Positions 49,901 through 62,244 of a stretch of 64,000 bases of DNA are shown here, piece by piece (position 1 is the first letter of the stretch; each line of letters begins with the position of its first letter). The position numbers and the translations under genes were made by a program. The stretch comes from Gymnogyps californianus (lineage: Eukaryota > Chordata > Aves > Accipitriformes > Cathartidae): the NCBI RefSeq assembly GCF_018139145.2, contig NC_059500.1, forward strand, positions 31,973,437-32,037,436, in the 5' to 3' direction. The notes below the pieces were generated by a model that was not told the DNA's origin, searched no databases, and saw nothing but the letters and a program-made list of their open reading frames with translations.

Positions 49901-52225
49901 ACAGACTCACAAACAACCTGAAAACAAACTAGCCAGCACTGAAAGTATCTCCTCTTACTGGGAACAGGAGGACTATTTTTGTGCAACATTTAAAGAAAAC
50001 AGAAATTAGAAAATGGCTTATTTTATGGAACTGCTGGATATTTCCTCTGAAAAGTTCATTTTTGTCAATAGATTACCATTTTTAAAAATGTGTTTTGAAA
50101 ATTGCTGATGTGGGAAGTGTCCATTCTTCAGGAAATTCTCTGTATTTTTTCACTGAAAACTAATGGAAAACTAGGTTAATTTTCTATCTTGAAAACCAAG
50201 CCTATGGTAAAGTAAGAGATTTTTTAAAATGAGAATAAAAAATTCAATGCTTAATATAAGTTCTATATAAAATATAAAAACATTTAAATTTTATGGAAAA
50301 TTTAGAAGAAAAGGTGGTTAATTGCAAAGCCATCAAAATAAAAATCTCTTTTTTTTTGTTGAAGGCAGACTCCTCCTGCTAACTAATTCTCAAGTCCCAC
50401 ATGGATTGGGCAGACGATATGAGTCTTTGTTTTGTTTGTTTTGTTGCAGCTGGATTTATAGGCAGCTCTTTCAGAGGTAGGCTTTCTTTGTTTTTGTGAT
50501 GGGCTAGAGGGCTTAATACTCTGTTGCAAATTATCTTGATTGCACAATTTATGATGCTATTTGATTTATTGTTAAGCAGACTAGTAGTTACCAGGTTAAT
50601 GTTGGTGTTTTCTTTCTTCCTGCAGAGTTTACTCTTTATAGCATCCTTAATCAGAAAGCTGCTGCTTACTCCAGGACAGGTCCCTTCCTGAATAAGCATA
50701 GTGTATCGAAGCCAACTCCCACAGAAATTGCAAAAGCCCAGGAAGTTATCTGGTCATTCCCAAACTTGACCAATTGCTCATTCCCTTCCCATTCCTCCTT
50801 CCACCATCCCACAGCAGTACACAAAAGCTTTTGGAGATCCTCTGTGCTGTCATTTAGGTACGTATAGTCTGTAAAAACTGTTAGCAGCCACCGTTTGAGG
50901 ACGATTCTTGCTGAAGCCCATGACAAAGACCCACGCGTTCTCTCCTGGCTTCTCAAACAGAGCTGCAGTTCAAAATCCCCCCTTACCTGGTTGCTTATGG
51001 AGTGGAAAACCTACGCCCTAAGCAGAAGAGGAGAGGGACCATATCCCAACAGAATGAAAAAATTGAAATATATCATAGAAAAAGGAAAGGGACAAAATCC
51101 AAAGAAATCATGCCTAGACTGTCTAGTTTCTCCTTTGTCAGGATTAAGAGTGCTATCTTTAGGAAGACACTTGTTGCGATAATGAAGATTGGGCATTTAG
51201 CAGCCTAAATAAAATCAGGTTCCTGTTCCCACAGATGCATTTTTGTCTAGCGTCTGAGGCTTAGAAAAGGAGTGTTGCAGATTTTCCTCACCCATTCATA
51301 GCAAGCATCTAAATGCTGATCTTTTTGAAAAAAAAATGAAAAGAAGAAGAAACAGAAAAATGAATCTCTTGTCAATTTGACCCACCATGGGGTTTTTTGC
51401 ATTATTGATATATCTGTAATTTTCATCTGCCCTTTCTTCAGCATGTATATTTATGCATGTGTATTTTTTTTCCACAAACCTGCAGTGCAGTGCAAAGCTA
51501 GATTTAAATATTTTCAGACTGACTGTACCCATCATTTGCATTCCACTGACTCATTCAGAGCAAAGACATCTGAGCAGAAATACAGCAGATAAAAGAGAAA
51601 CCATTAATCCAGGGAAGATTACTGGCACAGAATCTTTATCCTGTATCCTCCCTGAAATGAGACAAAGATCTTACTATGTACATCCCTCTGGCTTAGCTTC
51701 AGAAAGTAAGCAATACAGTAGTGTAGACATGGTACTTTTTAAAGGCACATTACATTGGACTGAAACTTCAGCCTTCTGATAGAGCTTATTACTGCTGAGG
51801 TGTTTTTTGGTGGTTGCTTTCTCAGAAGACTCTTCAGCACCCCAAAACTGCTTTTTGGCTCATGTAGTGGGTAAGACAACGCATCCCTTATCTACTCCTA
51901 AAAGATAATGTATGTCTCCTGGAGAATGGAGACTGTTCTGTAGCACATTGGTTATACGCATATTTTACAGGGTTCTCGCTCCTGCTGACACCTCATCTTG
52001 ATGTGAGCTGTAAATGCCAGTTAGCTTTTAATGAGTCTAATAAGGCTAAAGCTTTCCAGATACTGGTGCTTCAGTTCTGGAAGGGGGGTGGGCTGAGGAT
52101 GTTGAGCAGGCTTGCCCTTTTCAGGAGACACTCATTCCAGGTGACTTGGCATATTAGATTTCAGAGTGCAGCAGGCTTTTATCTCCCTTTGCTGCAAATG
52201 TGGCAGGCTGCAGTTGCTTTTCCGT

Positions 52226-52268
52226 TCACTGGTTGTTTGTCTCTCTCTCTGTGTCTCTGTCTCTGTGA
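52226..52268 (+). repeat. TC/TG microsatellite
   Basis: A tctctctctctgtgtctctg-type repeat. Short and imperfect. Confidence 0.75.
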
Positions 52269-54258
52269 TATTGATCCTCAGTTAAAAGAGCTGAGATAGA
52301 TAGAGCTTGGGAAGCATCCCTTTCTTCTCTGGCAATAGGTGGAAAATCCAGTTGCCGTGCAGTTACTGCACTGTCTCGGCTGCTACTGGGCATTGACCAT
52401 CTCCTGCAGGAGTATTTCCATGCCATGTAACAACAAAACCTAACGTGGTCAGTTAGGGGTTCCACGTGAAGCAGCCCAGAGGGTTAGATGGCTTTCTGGA
52501 GGTAGTTCCATGTGTTTGTGACCTTATCTTGCTATAGTTTGCGTTCAGCTATGAAATTAAATTGCAGGAAATGATTCAGTTTCGAATAATTCTATTTAGA
52601 CTGGCAGAAACCAAAAATCCTCCTGTGAGCTACAACAATGTGGACTGTTATTCAGATGGGAAATGTAAATACTTAAGCATGCCTGATGAATTGGACCAGA
52701 AGTGCAAACTGTTCTGAACCTTGGATTCTCAGCTTTTATTCCAGACAGTTTTGTTCCTCCAGAGCCTCTTGTTAAGGTGAAAAATGTTTCCTTTTGTTGT
52801 TTCTGTGTAGGGTGAATGTATATTAAGACCTCTGGAAAATAGCTAAGCACAACAGGAACCAAGATCTGGAGGAAGCTTGTTTCTAAACAATCCAGCATCC
52901 TCTTCCAGTTAAGAGCAGAAGAACATTTAAGGACATGGAAAAAACCTTGCTGTTACAGAAAGTTAAGCTTACCAAGAGTAAACCATGATCTCTTTGTTGT
53001 TTTAAACTGACAAAAAGTGAGGTCAGATGCAAATCTTGTTTCTTCCATAATCCAGAGCCTAAGACCTACAATGGCTTTTTTTCCCTAATAATGTTCACAT
53101 TACCCATTAAGGGTGATTTGATTTCAGGTGTCAGCCTAGAGGTCTGGGTAATAATCTTTCTCAGTATGAACCTCTTATTTATGGAGTAGTCTTTGCCTGT
53201 TTTTAACTGCACTTTCTTCTCCTGTACGTATCAATTATCTCTCCTGCTCCTTTTTAGACTCTGTCACCTTGCCAAATATTGAAATAGGAAGGTTTATTTA
53301 TTGCAAAGGATACGCGAAGAAAAAAAAAAAAAGGATATGTCTTTCAGTGTGCTCCCTTACTTTTTATTGTTCCTCAGATTTGAAAGGCAGAAGTGCAGTT
53401 CTTGCAATCGTGTGAGTTCTTCACACTTCCTGCTAGAAGTAGCCCTTTTCTGCCTCTCCTCTGGGCATTGCCATGAGGGCCTGTGCCTTGCATGCTCCCT
53501 TTGAACCACAGCTGTTTGTTTTGCATTGTGCCACATTTGTTTAGAATTTGACCAAATGACATTATGGATGAGCGATGGGAGGAACAGCTTGCAGGGGAAC
53601 TTCAAGTAATCTTAGATCAGCTAGTTGTCAGCTGCATTGTGTTACTATGCAGCATGCTCATGCCTCTTTTGATGTCTTTGCAGATGTTTTAAGCTTCACA
53701 TAAAAAAAAGAAAGTATTTATACAGACACATTACCTCACCTGAGATGGAGTCACTGTGCTGTATGCTTTACATACACTAAAAAATGCTTCTCTGTTCCTC
53801 CCACGAACTAAGCGTCTAAATGATCAAGACAGATAAAGCTTTGGAAGTGAAAGAGAGGTCCAAGGTCACCTCTGCAGAAAAGCAACAGAACACAGCTCCC
53901 GTTCTGCAGTCAGGTGACAGTCTGTCCTGTCTATTTTATAACAGCTTCGATAAGATGACATTTCACAAATCTGAGAAACAGACACTGCCTGTTTCCATAC
54001 TTGCAGGAAGGGTGTCTTCAAGGGAGGAAGCTTGATTACAAAGTCTGCTGAGTATGTGAGGGAAAGAATGAAATATTGCTCTTGCTACAGTCCTGATTTT
54101 TGTTCTTCTCTTCCATTATCTAAGGAAAATATGGTATGATCTTTGTTCCAGTCATTGCAAACAGTTTTCAAACTCATGCAAGAGAAGATGTGTGCAATGG
54201 GACCAGGAGTTTTTCTTTTTCTGGTATGTGTGTGCGTACACACATGCTTGCAAAATGT

Positions 54259-54276
54259 ATGATTTCTAGAAATCAT
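54259..54276. repeat. 18-bp perfect palindrome
   Basis: ATGATTTCTAGAAATCAT is its own reverse complement. Its core TTCTAGAA resembles one unit of a heat-shock-factor site, but a single palindrome of this length can arise by chance. Confidence 0.7.
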
Positions 54277-55666
54277 CACATGCATAAAGTTAAACCTATG
54301 GGCAAGTCTTTGCACATTGCAGGATTGAGGATGTTCATTACTTGCCACAGAAAAGAAATTTTTCAAGGCCCTGCAGAAACCATCCTCTGGAGTTCCTATT
54401 ATCTCATAAGGCATCCCAGAACAGTTTTGCAAAGCTATGTAACCCTCTCAGCCCCACTCATGAGAATGGATAAGGCTGAGGAAAGAGCTGCAACTTGGCA
54501 GCTTGCAGACAAAGAGGAGCGAAGATCTTTCCTGCCTCATGGTATAGAGATCACATCAATGCCAGGAGCTGCACTTGAGGATAAATGGAAGAATAACAGA
54601 TCCCTGCATGTTGCCATGGAGCTCTTCTGTCTGGGCTTCAGGCATGCTGTAAAATACGGTCCTTCTCTTTGTCCCTGTTTTAGGCAGTCCTAGTTAGTCT
54701 TGACAGCATTACTGTGCTCAGCAATCAGTATTATCCTCATAAAGCAACTAGGTTAGTGGCAGCAGAGCCATCTCTAGGGCTTGAATCCCCTGACTCCTTG
54801 CTTGCACACCCGTTTCCAGACCACCGTGCTCTGCTGCTTTCCCCTCCCTGATCCTCCCAAGCACTCCTCCACCACCACAGAGCTTAACACACAGAGAAAA
54901 GCTCTTTTAAAAAAAAAAACCCACAATTTTTTGTCTTGGAGATAGCCGAGATTTTTTTTAATAATTTGTTGATTTGCCAATTATACTTTACCAGGCTTCC
55001 CTCTCATGGTGTCTGTAACTTGACACTATGAACCTTCTTATTAAATCAAGTGCTTCCTGAACATTAGGTGGTAGAGTGGAGGAAGAACCAAACATGTTTT
55101 CAAGGAAAGTTAATACTGATAAGGTGTTGGCCGCTGGCTGTCCTGTTATTGTTAGAATGCACATTCTCTCCCTTGAGTATAGAGCACCTTCTGATGGAGC
55201 ACTTCTTATATTGAAAAATGACAAGCATTAAGAACCCCATGCCACTTCATTGCTAAAATATTTACTAGAGCATGCTTGCTTCCTCCCTCTGAAAGTGCAG
55301 TGTATTTATAGGAGCATCCTGTAATGGAGCGTCATGCTCTGAGCAGTATTTTTGAAGAATAAGGCAATACTATGTGTGAAGGGGTGGGGCAGGGCTCTTC
55401 TGTTGTCCCCTCCTGTTAGCAGGTGTTGGAAGCCTGCAGGGAGCTGCAGGAGTTGATTGACTGGAGCAAATTCACTGTGGTATGTGAAGTGTGTTAAGTC
55501 CCTGCAGGGGATGGGAAAGGCTCACTGGGCTGAGGAATTTGGGGTCTGGGGTCTCTGCAGGAAATTGCCAGGAAGGACCAACTTTGGGTGAAAGGGGATG
55601 TTTAGGTATTTTTTTGTTATCATTAAAATGCCAAATCCCAGGAATCCATTGGCATGTAAATACTAT

Positions 55667-55702
55667 AGGTCAGATCCTCAACTGATGTGCAGTGGCAGGT
55701 TC
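55667..55702. repeat. possible ancient amniote repeat fragment
   Basis: The string 'gtcagatcctcaactgatgt' resembles, from memory, the arm of palindromic reptile/bird repeats reading 'cagatcctcagctggtgtaaat…'. Only one arm is visible here. Confidence 0.3.
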
Positions 55703-58700
55703 GCAGTATGCTCTCTGTAGCAGCTGGGAATCTGAGGCTGTTGGGTATGGGAAGATTCCTTCCCCGCTTTGTGAGTGTTAGAAATAAAGTCCCTTAGCTC
55801 CTGTCCAGAAAGCAAGAACAATGGAAGATGGAGGTCACAGAAATGACAACAGCAACTCTTGTAATCCAGTGTTGTCAGCACAAACACAGCAATTGATTGA
55901 AAAGTGTCTGCTAACCAGGCAGCAAAGAGCACAATTAGAACTGAAATAGCAAGAGGGTCTGTTTCAGAGTTTTATGATACCAGCTTGCACCACCTACTAA
56001 TTTTAAGTCATGATGATTTTTCTGGCTGGGCCGGAGTCAGCTGGGGACCAAGAGCAATCTTGGACTGAAAGAAACTGTGTACCAAATGCAGGACTTCTCA
56101 GAGCGTCAGCTGTTAATAAGTACCATCATAAACACACCCTAAAATTGAAAGACAATCCTCTGATCTACCTTGGGGATGAACAAGGACCACCACAGAGTGT
56201 GGCTGAGGACTGCTTAAGCTTTACTGGAGACCATGAGGTCTGTTGGAGTTGCTAGGTCTCCTGCATCAGAAATACGTGACGGAGTTGGCCCAACTGAAAG
56301 GGTGTATCAGGGCTCAAGTTGGACAACGTTTTAGGAAGGCATGATTAAGACTGGATACAGGAGAACCTGTTAAGGCCTACCAGATGCATGGGGACTCTGG
56401 GGCAGCTTGCTAATGTTGAAAGTCAGATGCTTGAGCTCTGACTGGGGAAATAAAAGCTTTTTAGACAGTCAAGGATGTTTTCTTGCTGTCCTGATCTCCA
56501 AGGAATGTCATATGCAGGAAGCACCGCAGAAATGAGTAAACTTGGTGGTCTAGTAGAGTAATAGCACTTAGGGACTTGAACTGCAAAGCAGGCTGAGCAG
56601 GCACAGGGTGCCTGCTAGGGGAGCCAAATAAGTGCACCGTCTGGGAACAGTGGGCAGGAGATGTTGGCAGACAGGGGCAAAAGTGACTTATGAATACACT
56701 GGTTCTGAACAGGAGGGAATGGTATCTAGAGAAGAGAGGTCTTTGCAGACAGACTTGTGTTCTGTGTGTGTGCTAAGATTAGTTGTTTGAGGAAAAGCTA
56801 ATAGACCCCAGGAATGGATAAATTCAATGTGTGAAGCTCCATGGCTTGGAGCGCCATTGATCACACTGCACAGCAGCTGTTTCATCTTTCACATGGATCT
56901 AGTCTGAGTCAAAACTTTCAACAAACTGCTCAGTAAGGGGCACTCTGATCTCTTAATAAATATTAGTAGTGCAGTAATAGCAATGCAGTGCAATGTTGAA
57001 CAGTCAGTTACTTGAAGGGTTGCTTTATGAAGTAAGAATGTATAAAAGAGGTCCTTGATTTCTTGTGTCATTGCTGAGGCTGGGATGGTTGCTACAAGAA
57101 TCACAGTGTTAACCCTGTATATATTCCAAGTTGAGTAAACAATAATTTTTGACCAACCATGTTGGGGGTTGTATTTACAGAAGGCTTGTCTACATAGTGC
57201 TGATGCAACATAAAAAATGGTATGTGTGCCTGTGGCATTGACGATCTCGGTTCACTTTATGGGGAAATACAGACGCATAGTGACCCAGATAATGGGATGA
57301 TGAACAGAACCACCTCTTCATGTTCTTCTATTATCCCCCCACTCACACCAGAACTGCTTTTTCTCTGTTAAGAGGTAGAACTATGCACCATTTTTCCTGT
57401 TGTGAATGGTTGCTGTATTTTAAGAAAGGAACGGAAATCTAGTGATTCAGTTGAATGTGACATTCTTTTGAAAATCAGTCCAAGTTCACTCCAGGGGTGG
57501 CTGCCTCTCATAGTCAGGTGAAGGAGTAAGTGTGCTGTTTAGTTTGCACAAGGGTGGCAGAAAGTAGACATGGATTTGAGCACTGCTAACTCATGCTAAG
57601 TAGCCCTGCACCTTGCAACGTGAGAAGCCCTATTGAACTTTGAGGAACTGCTTGTGAATCAAGTCATTGCTTACTGTGAGCAGAGGTGACTGACTGTGTC
57701 CCTCATATTGTTGAATGTTTTGGTGCTGAAGGCTCAATATAAATGCAATTATCACTATTATGCTGTTGTTGTTGCAGACATCTTTGCTTGGCAACAGCAG
57801 TTATTTCTAACTAGTTAACATGTTTGGAGGTCCCTGAAGGTGTAATGCAGTAATGTTGTAAGTGAACTCTATATATCTATTTGAAACTAACCAACGCAAC
57901 TTAAGAATTAAATTTCTCATCCAGAAATCATTACTACAGTGGAATAGAGTTGTGGTAAAAGCAGTTCAGGCTTCAGAAAAGGTCATATAAAATGTTCTTC
58001 AATGCTGCATGATAGGTAGACAATACCATCTTGCAATACCCAGTTCTCGAGTGGGTACTTTAGGAGCTTGCATTGCCTGGTTTATTCTACATCATGAAAA
58101 AAGGAGATCCAGTCATTTTATTCTGGAAAGCATTTTTCCCATCTCTTTGACTGTCATATATATTTAACCGTAGTGCCATCAAGGACAATGTGGTGGATCA
58201 GCATGCTAAGGGCTATGGTCTACAGCCTGTAATTTTTCATTTCACATTGCTTAAGAATGGTCCTCTTTGTTTCCATTTTGAGCCATGGCTGAATTCTTAC
58301 ATGTTGTCTGATCTGCAGGCTCAAATACCCAAGAGAATAGGCAGCTGTGAATCAACCCTCTGTGTGCTTTCTAGCAGGTAGTCTAGCAAAGAAGGCAGTA
58401 TGCTTCTTCTTATTTCTTTGAATTGATAGGGATTTGAAGGAAAAGACTTTCATAAAAGTCTCATGAATTATTATTTTCTTCCTGCTGATGATTCTGAATT
58501 GCATGCAGAAATATAAGAACATTTTAAGAGAGCCCTATGGGTTTAAACCCCGTCCTTTAGATTATAATTAAAGCTCGTTGTCTTTATGCTATCCTACACT
58601 TTACAAGAAGGATCACCTTTCTAATTACACGGTACCAGGAGGTCTGTCACACGCTTTCACTTAGTATTAAGGTACACAGTTGCTCTGTTTTTTCTTCTCC

Positions 58701-58767
58701 TTCTCCTTCTTCCATAGATTCTATATTATGTTTTGGAAATTTGACATCATGTTTTTTTTTTTTTCAG

Positions 58768-58861
58768 GCCAGATGTTTCACCCTGCTAAGTCATCTTGAC
58801 ATACTGCCATGAAATGGAAACAACTGCTAGTTTTAACATTGCTCCATATCTTTATTAAAAG
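58768..58861 (+). CDS. candidate first coding exon with signal peptide
   Basis: A T13 tract followed by CAG forms a strong acceptor (AG at 58766-58767). A near-consensus donor, AAAAG|GTACGT, starts at 58862. The 94-nt exon carries a short upstream ORF (MFHPAKSS, stop TGA) that ends 9 nt before a second, in-frame ATG at 58809 in fair context (GCCATGA). From there it encodes MKWKQLLVLTLLHIFIK plus two bases of a split codon. That is a basic N-terminus followed by a hydrophobic core, the pattern of a secretory signal peptide. The exit phase matches the candidate exon at 61933. I do not recognise the product. A pseudo-exon is the main alternative. Confidence 0.35.
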
Positions 58862-59041
58862 GTACGTCTCATGCATCTTAATTCTCCATACACATGCTAT
58901 CTTCCTTTCTCCCCCCTCTCCCCCACTACACTTCTTTCTTTTCCTCCCTAAAGAAGGAGGCATATTAAAATTTCCTTGCTGTTCTGCCTGAGTGGCTAAT
59001 GAGGTTCTAGATAGCATAATGAATATGCAGTGCTATTGATT

Positions 59042-59090
59042 CTGTGTGTGTGTGTGCGTGCGTGTGTGTGTGTGCGTTTGTGTGTGCATG
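59042..59090 (+). repeat. TG microsatellite with CG interruptions
   Basis: Alternating TG with several CG steps (tgtgcgtgcgtgtg). This is alternating purine-pyrimidine sequence of the kind that can adopt Z-DNA. It lies about 180 bp downstream of the candidate donor at 58862. Confidence 0.9.
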
Positions 59091-59152
59091 TCTTTAATCA
59101 CAGCTGGAATGCAAAATCAGGCTCCACCTTTCAACTCTATCTCCATCATGCT

Positions 59153-59183
59153 GAGAGAGTGAGAGAGAGCGAGACTGAGACTG
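59153..59183 (+). repeat. GA-rich simple sequence
   Basis: A gagagagtgagagagagcga repeat, short and imperfect. Confidence 0.75.
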
Positions 59184-60804
59184 CTAGACAGCTCGAAAGA
59201 GATTGCAGCTCAGATGTCCTGGAAAACAGCAAATCCCTCAGACCTGGCAGATTCCGTTACCATGAGAACTGCAGATATTTCCATTGTGATGGCTTGCTCT
59301 AGCAGCCATCTGTTACACCCATTTGATTAGGAAGTACAGTTCAGCTTGTATGGGATTTTCGCTGCACCTTATCCCATGGCAGTGTACAGAAACTCTCTCT
59401 CTTTTTATATGCTAAACTCAATGTTTTTAAAGTGCTGTAATTTACTGAGGCTGAAGGCATTTAATGAAATGCTAGGAGGAGGTCACTGAGGGACAGTATC
59501 TCTGAGAAGAAAGAAGCACATGAGATATATGAAGGGGATTAGTGTCCAGTATATAAATAAGATCAACCCAGAAATTAACTGTATTTAGCAATTCCTCATC
59601 CTTGCCAGGGAGAGGAGCTTGATATACAGACCTCGTGAAGCCATAATAAAATTAGTAATTGCCTCCTGTTAGTTAATCCCACTCATATATATTTATTGTA
59701 CGCATGCAACAAACGCAGCAAATGTATTTCGGGTCTTTTGGAAAAAGGGGGAAGGTGGTGACTCTCCCTAGATGCCTGAAGTGGTGCAGTGACTGCACTG
59801 TATAACTATTAGATTAGCTCTAAAAATTTAGTAGTGCTATTTGACTTTTCCTAGGCATAGAACAACCTTAAACTTTCTTGAAGGTTTTCTGTAATTTACT
59901 GATTAAAACAATTGTTTGGACTAGTTGAGTCCCTCGGTGTAAATTTGTGGTGAAGGAAACGGTAATGACACATCAAATGGATATAAAAACAAAGGAGTCC
60001 CCTTCAATTAAAACTCTCCAGACATTCTTCCTAAGTGGCTGGCATTCCAGATTCAGGGTAATCTTATGCGTGGGGTAGTTGCCTGGAGTATCTTAAAATG
60101 ACTGAAGGTCTTGTAAACTCAGTGAAGCTAATTAAATGCTCACACACTGAAATGAATTTCTGATTGCTGCTAAGGAGGCATTGAGGTCAGCTCCTCTTTT
60201 CATTGCCCACACTTTATGGCCAATGCCAGATACTAAATAAATCAGATCCTCAGAATCAGGGGCTCTGTGGTTTTGTTCCTCTTATATATTCTCCCACCCG
60301 GCTGAACATAATTCCTTATCCGTCTTCATCTCGGCATGAAAAGTTTTCTCTTCTATTGTTTTTCCTCACATAGCACCAGATTACCATGGAGAAGACTATG
60401 ATATCATAAGAAATGAATGAGCATGTTTCTCACCATGGGTGAAATATACATTCCAGACCTAATAAAGTCAGAAATCATGTAATGGGCCCGGTAAAATGAG
60501 CTGCTTAGTTAGTGTAAATATAAATGGTTCTTCTTTAGGGCTCTACTTCAGCTAAGTAAGTTCTTAGGCACTTTGCTAAGTATGGAGAGGAATAAGAACA
60601 TGTTTAAGACCTTTTCTGAATAGAGATAGTTCTTAAAGTGCTTTGCTGAATCAGGGCCCCCAAATGTAAAAAAGAGTCTAATTTCCCTTCCTTCTTATAA
60701 TAAAAGATTTTCTTGTTGATCATTTTTACAGCAAATTAGAACTTTCACTTCCTGCAGCTTCCCATCTCACATAATCCTGGAGGCTGAGACACAGAGTAGA
60801 GTCC

Positions 60805-60827
60805 TTTTTTTTTTTTCTCTTTTTTTT
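60805..60827 (+). repeat. poly(T) tract interrupted once
   Basis: T12, then CTC, then T8. It precedes a CAG, but no open exon follows. Confidence 0.8.
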
Positions 60828-61932
60828 CAGACAGGGCACTTGTTTTATGAATGTAGTATCTGCCTTTGACAGGCAGCAGATGTATGGAAGCCCTGAAATC
60901 TGAAACAATAAATACCATTCAGAGTCTCACCACTGAACCTTCTTATAGTACTGCCTTTGTTAAATGAAACATTTACAGGAATACCATCCCCCCCCCTTCC
61001 CACCCACCTTCAAGGCTAGGATCTGAACCATGTTTTTAAAGTAAAGGTTAAGTACCTGAGGCATGAACAGTTGACATACAAAAGAAACTAAAGTAAATTT
61101 ATCATTCGTTTGCCAGCTACGAGGTGTGTCGAGGGCTTTTTCTTTCTCTTTGTAATGCATGAGAAAACAAACCTGGGAAGTGTATGCAAGGAATATTTCT
61201 TTTCTACACTGGAATGTTAACATTTGCACCTTCTGACTTAATACTGTATATTTCTTCAGAGTCATCAATCTCATGAGAGTCATCTTGCCATCTGTACCAG
61301 CATTGCTCCAGGCTTCCATATGAAAGTCCAATCTGGCGGTATAAATACCGGATAATGAAGAGTAGGTGTTAAAGTTTCTGACTGGTTGGAAGATGAGTCT
61401 GTGTCTATGAAGGATCTGAATTCGTGTGTCAAACAAACAAACAGAATCTATGTTAACATGGAAGTTCAACCAGAAAGAGCATGCATGTTTGTCCTCATGC
61501 CCTCTCTCACTCTCTGTGTTGTTTCTCAATTTTTTCTTTATCTTTCTCTATTTAATAGAGTTCACCCAAGATCCAGGAGAAAAATGTTCTCTGACCATCA
61601 TGTTACACTTTGGAGATTACAAATAGGGGCAAGATGTTGACTTGCTGTAATGTAGGGTTCTTTTTTCCTCCCTCTCCTTTTGCTCCAGGAAAGCTATAAC
61701 TACATAGATTAGCAAAACTTTTGCAAGAATGGATGTAAAACAGATTTATCTCAGTGTCAGCTTTATCTGATCCATTTGGTCTTGCAGAGTTTGGATGGTT
61801 TCCTTTGTTACAATAACCAGCTTTCAAACATCTATATCCTTAGGGTATTAAATGTCAGCCTCTAGTGTACCGTTCAAGGATAAAAGATTGACAATACTGA
61901 AGTACTTTTTTCTCCTTTTTTTTCTTCTCCAG

Positions 61933-62029
61933 CACTGGCAGAGTCTTTACTCTGCACACCACTGCTGACCCCAGAAATGACCCACAGGAACTACTGGCGA
62001 AAGGAGCGAAAATGTATTTCAGCTTATAG
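61933..62029 (+). CDS. candidate second coding exon of a small ORF
   Basis: A long pyrimidine tract (cttttttctcctttttttttcttctccag, split here for description at 61903-61932) gives an excellent acceptor. With two bases (AG) carried from the donor at 58862, the first codon is AGC (Ser), and 31 more residues follow: TGRVFTLHTTADPRNDPQEL and then LAKGAKMYFSL, ending at TAG 62027-62029. The other entry frames stop sooner. Joined to the exon at 58768, this gives a 49-residue protein with an N-terminal signal-like segment and no Cys. There is no clear donor after it, so it would be terminal; no AATAAA is close downstream, the nearest plausible one lying near 62328. The family is not recognised. Confidence 0.28.
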
Positions 62030-62187
62030 GCATTAGAAACTCTCTTCATTAATAGCCTTTTCGCAGACTTTTCAGATAGATTTCCTGTCATTGTGATGAG
62101 GATATATTTGTAACTAGGTCCCTTAAGTAAATGGCCAGCGGATAATTAATTGAACTAACTAGGACTTTCCGTACTGTATTTTTTTTT

Positions 62188-62244
62188 GGGGGGGTGGGAG
62201 GGGGGGGTGGGGGGGGGTATGGGGGGTGGGGGTGGAGGGGGGGG
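62188..62244 (+). repeat. long G-rich tract with G-quadruplex potential
   Basis: About 57 bp made almost only of G, with single T, A or TAT breaks. It contains at least seven runs of four or more G. It follows a T run. It should readily form G-quadruplexes and is a likely site of sequencing or assembly error. The glycine-rich frame across it is an artefact. Confidence 0.95.

Larger units (their letters stand above)
44307..58750. other. gene-desert-like DNA, no gene seen
   Basis: About 14 kb with simple repeats and homopolymers only. The longest frame is 185 codons (54136-54693, plus), with no domain or splice support. A decayed old-repeat fragment lies at about 55667-55702. Confidence 0.5.

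Noticed and set aside
54136..54693. 185-codon plus-strand ORF
   Set aside because: Same reasons: no recognisable domain, mixed composition, and length within chance expectation.
60960..61529. 189-codon minus-strand ORF
   Set aside because: No domain or supporting signals. It overlaps a C-run artefact at its 3' end.
61554..61626. Acceptor-flanked segment encoding FTQDPGEKCSLTIMLHFGDY then stop
   Set aside because: Its protein-like frame needs a one-base entry phase that does not match the donor at 58862, and the matching frame gives a different, less convincing tail. The exon at 61933 fits better.
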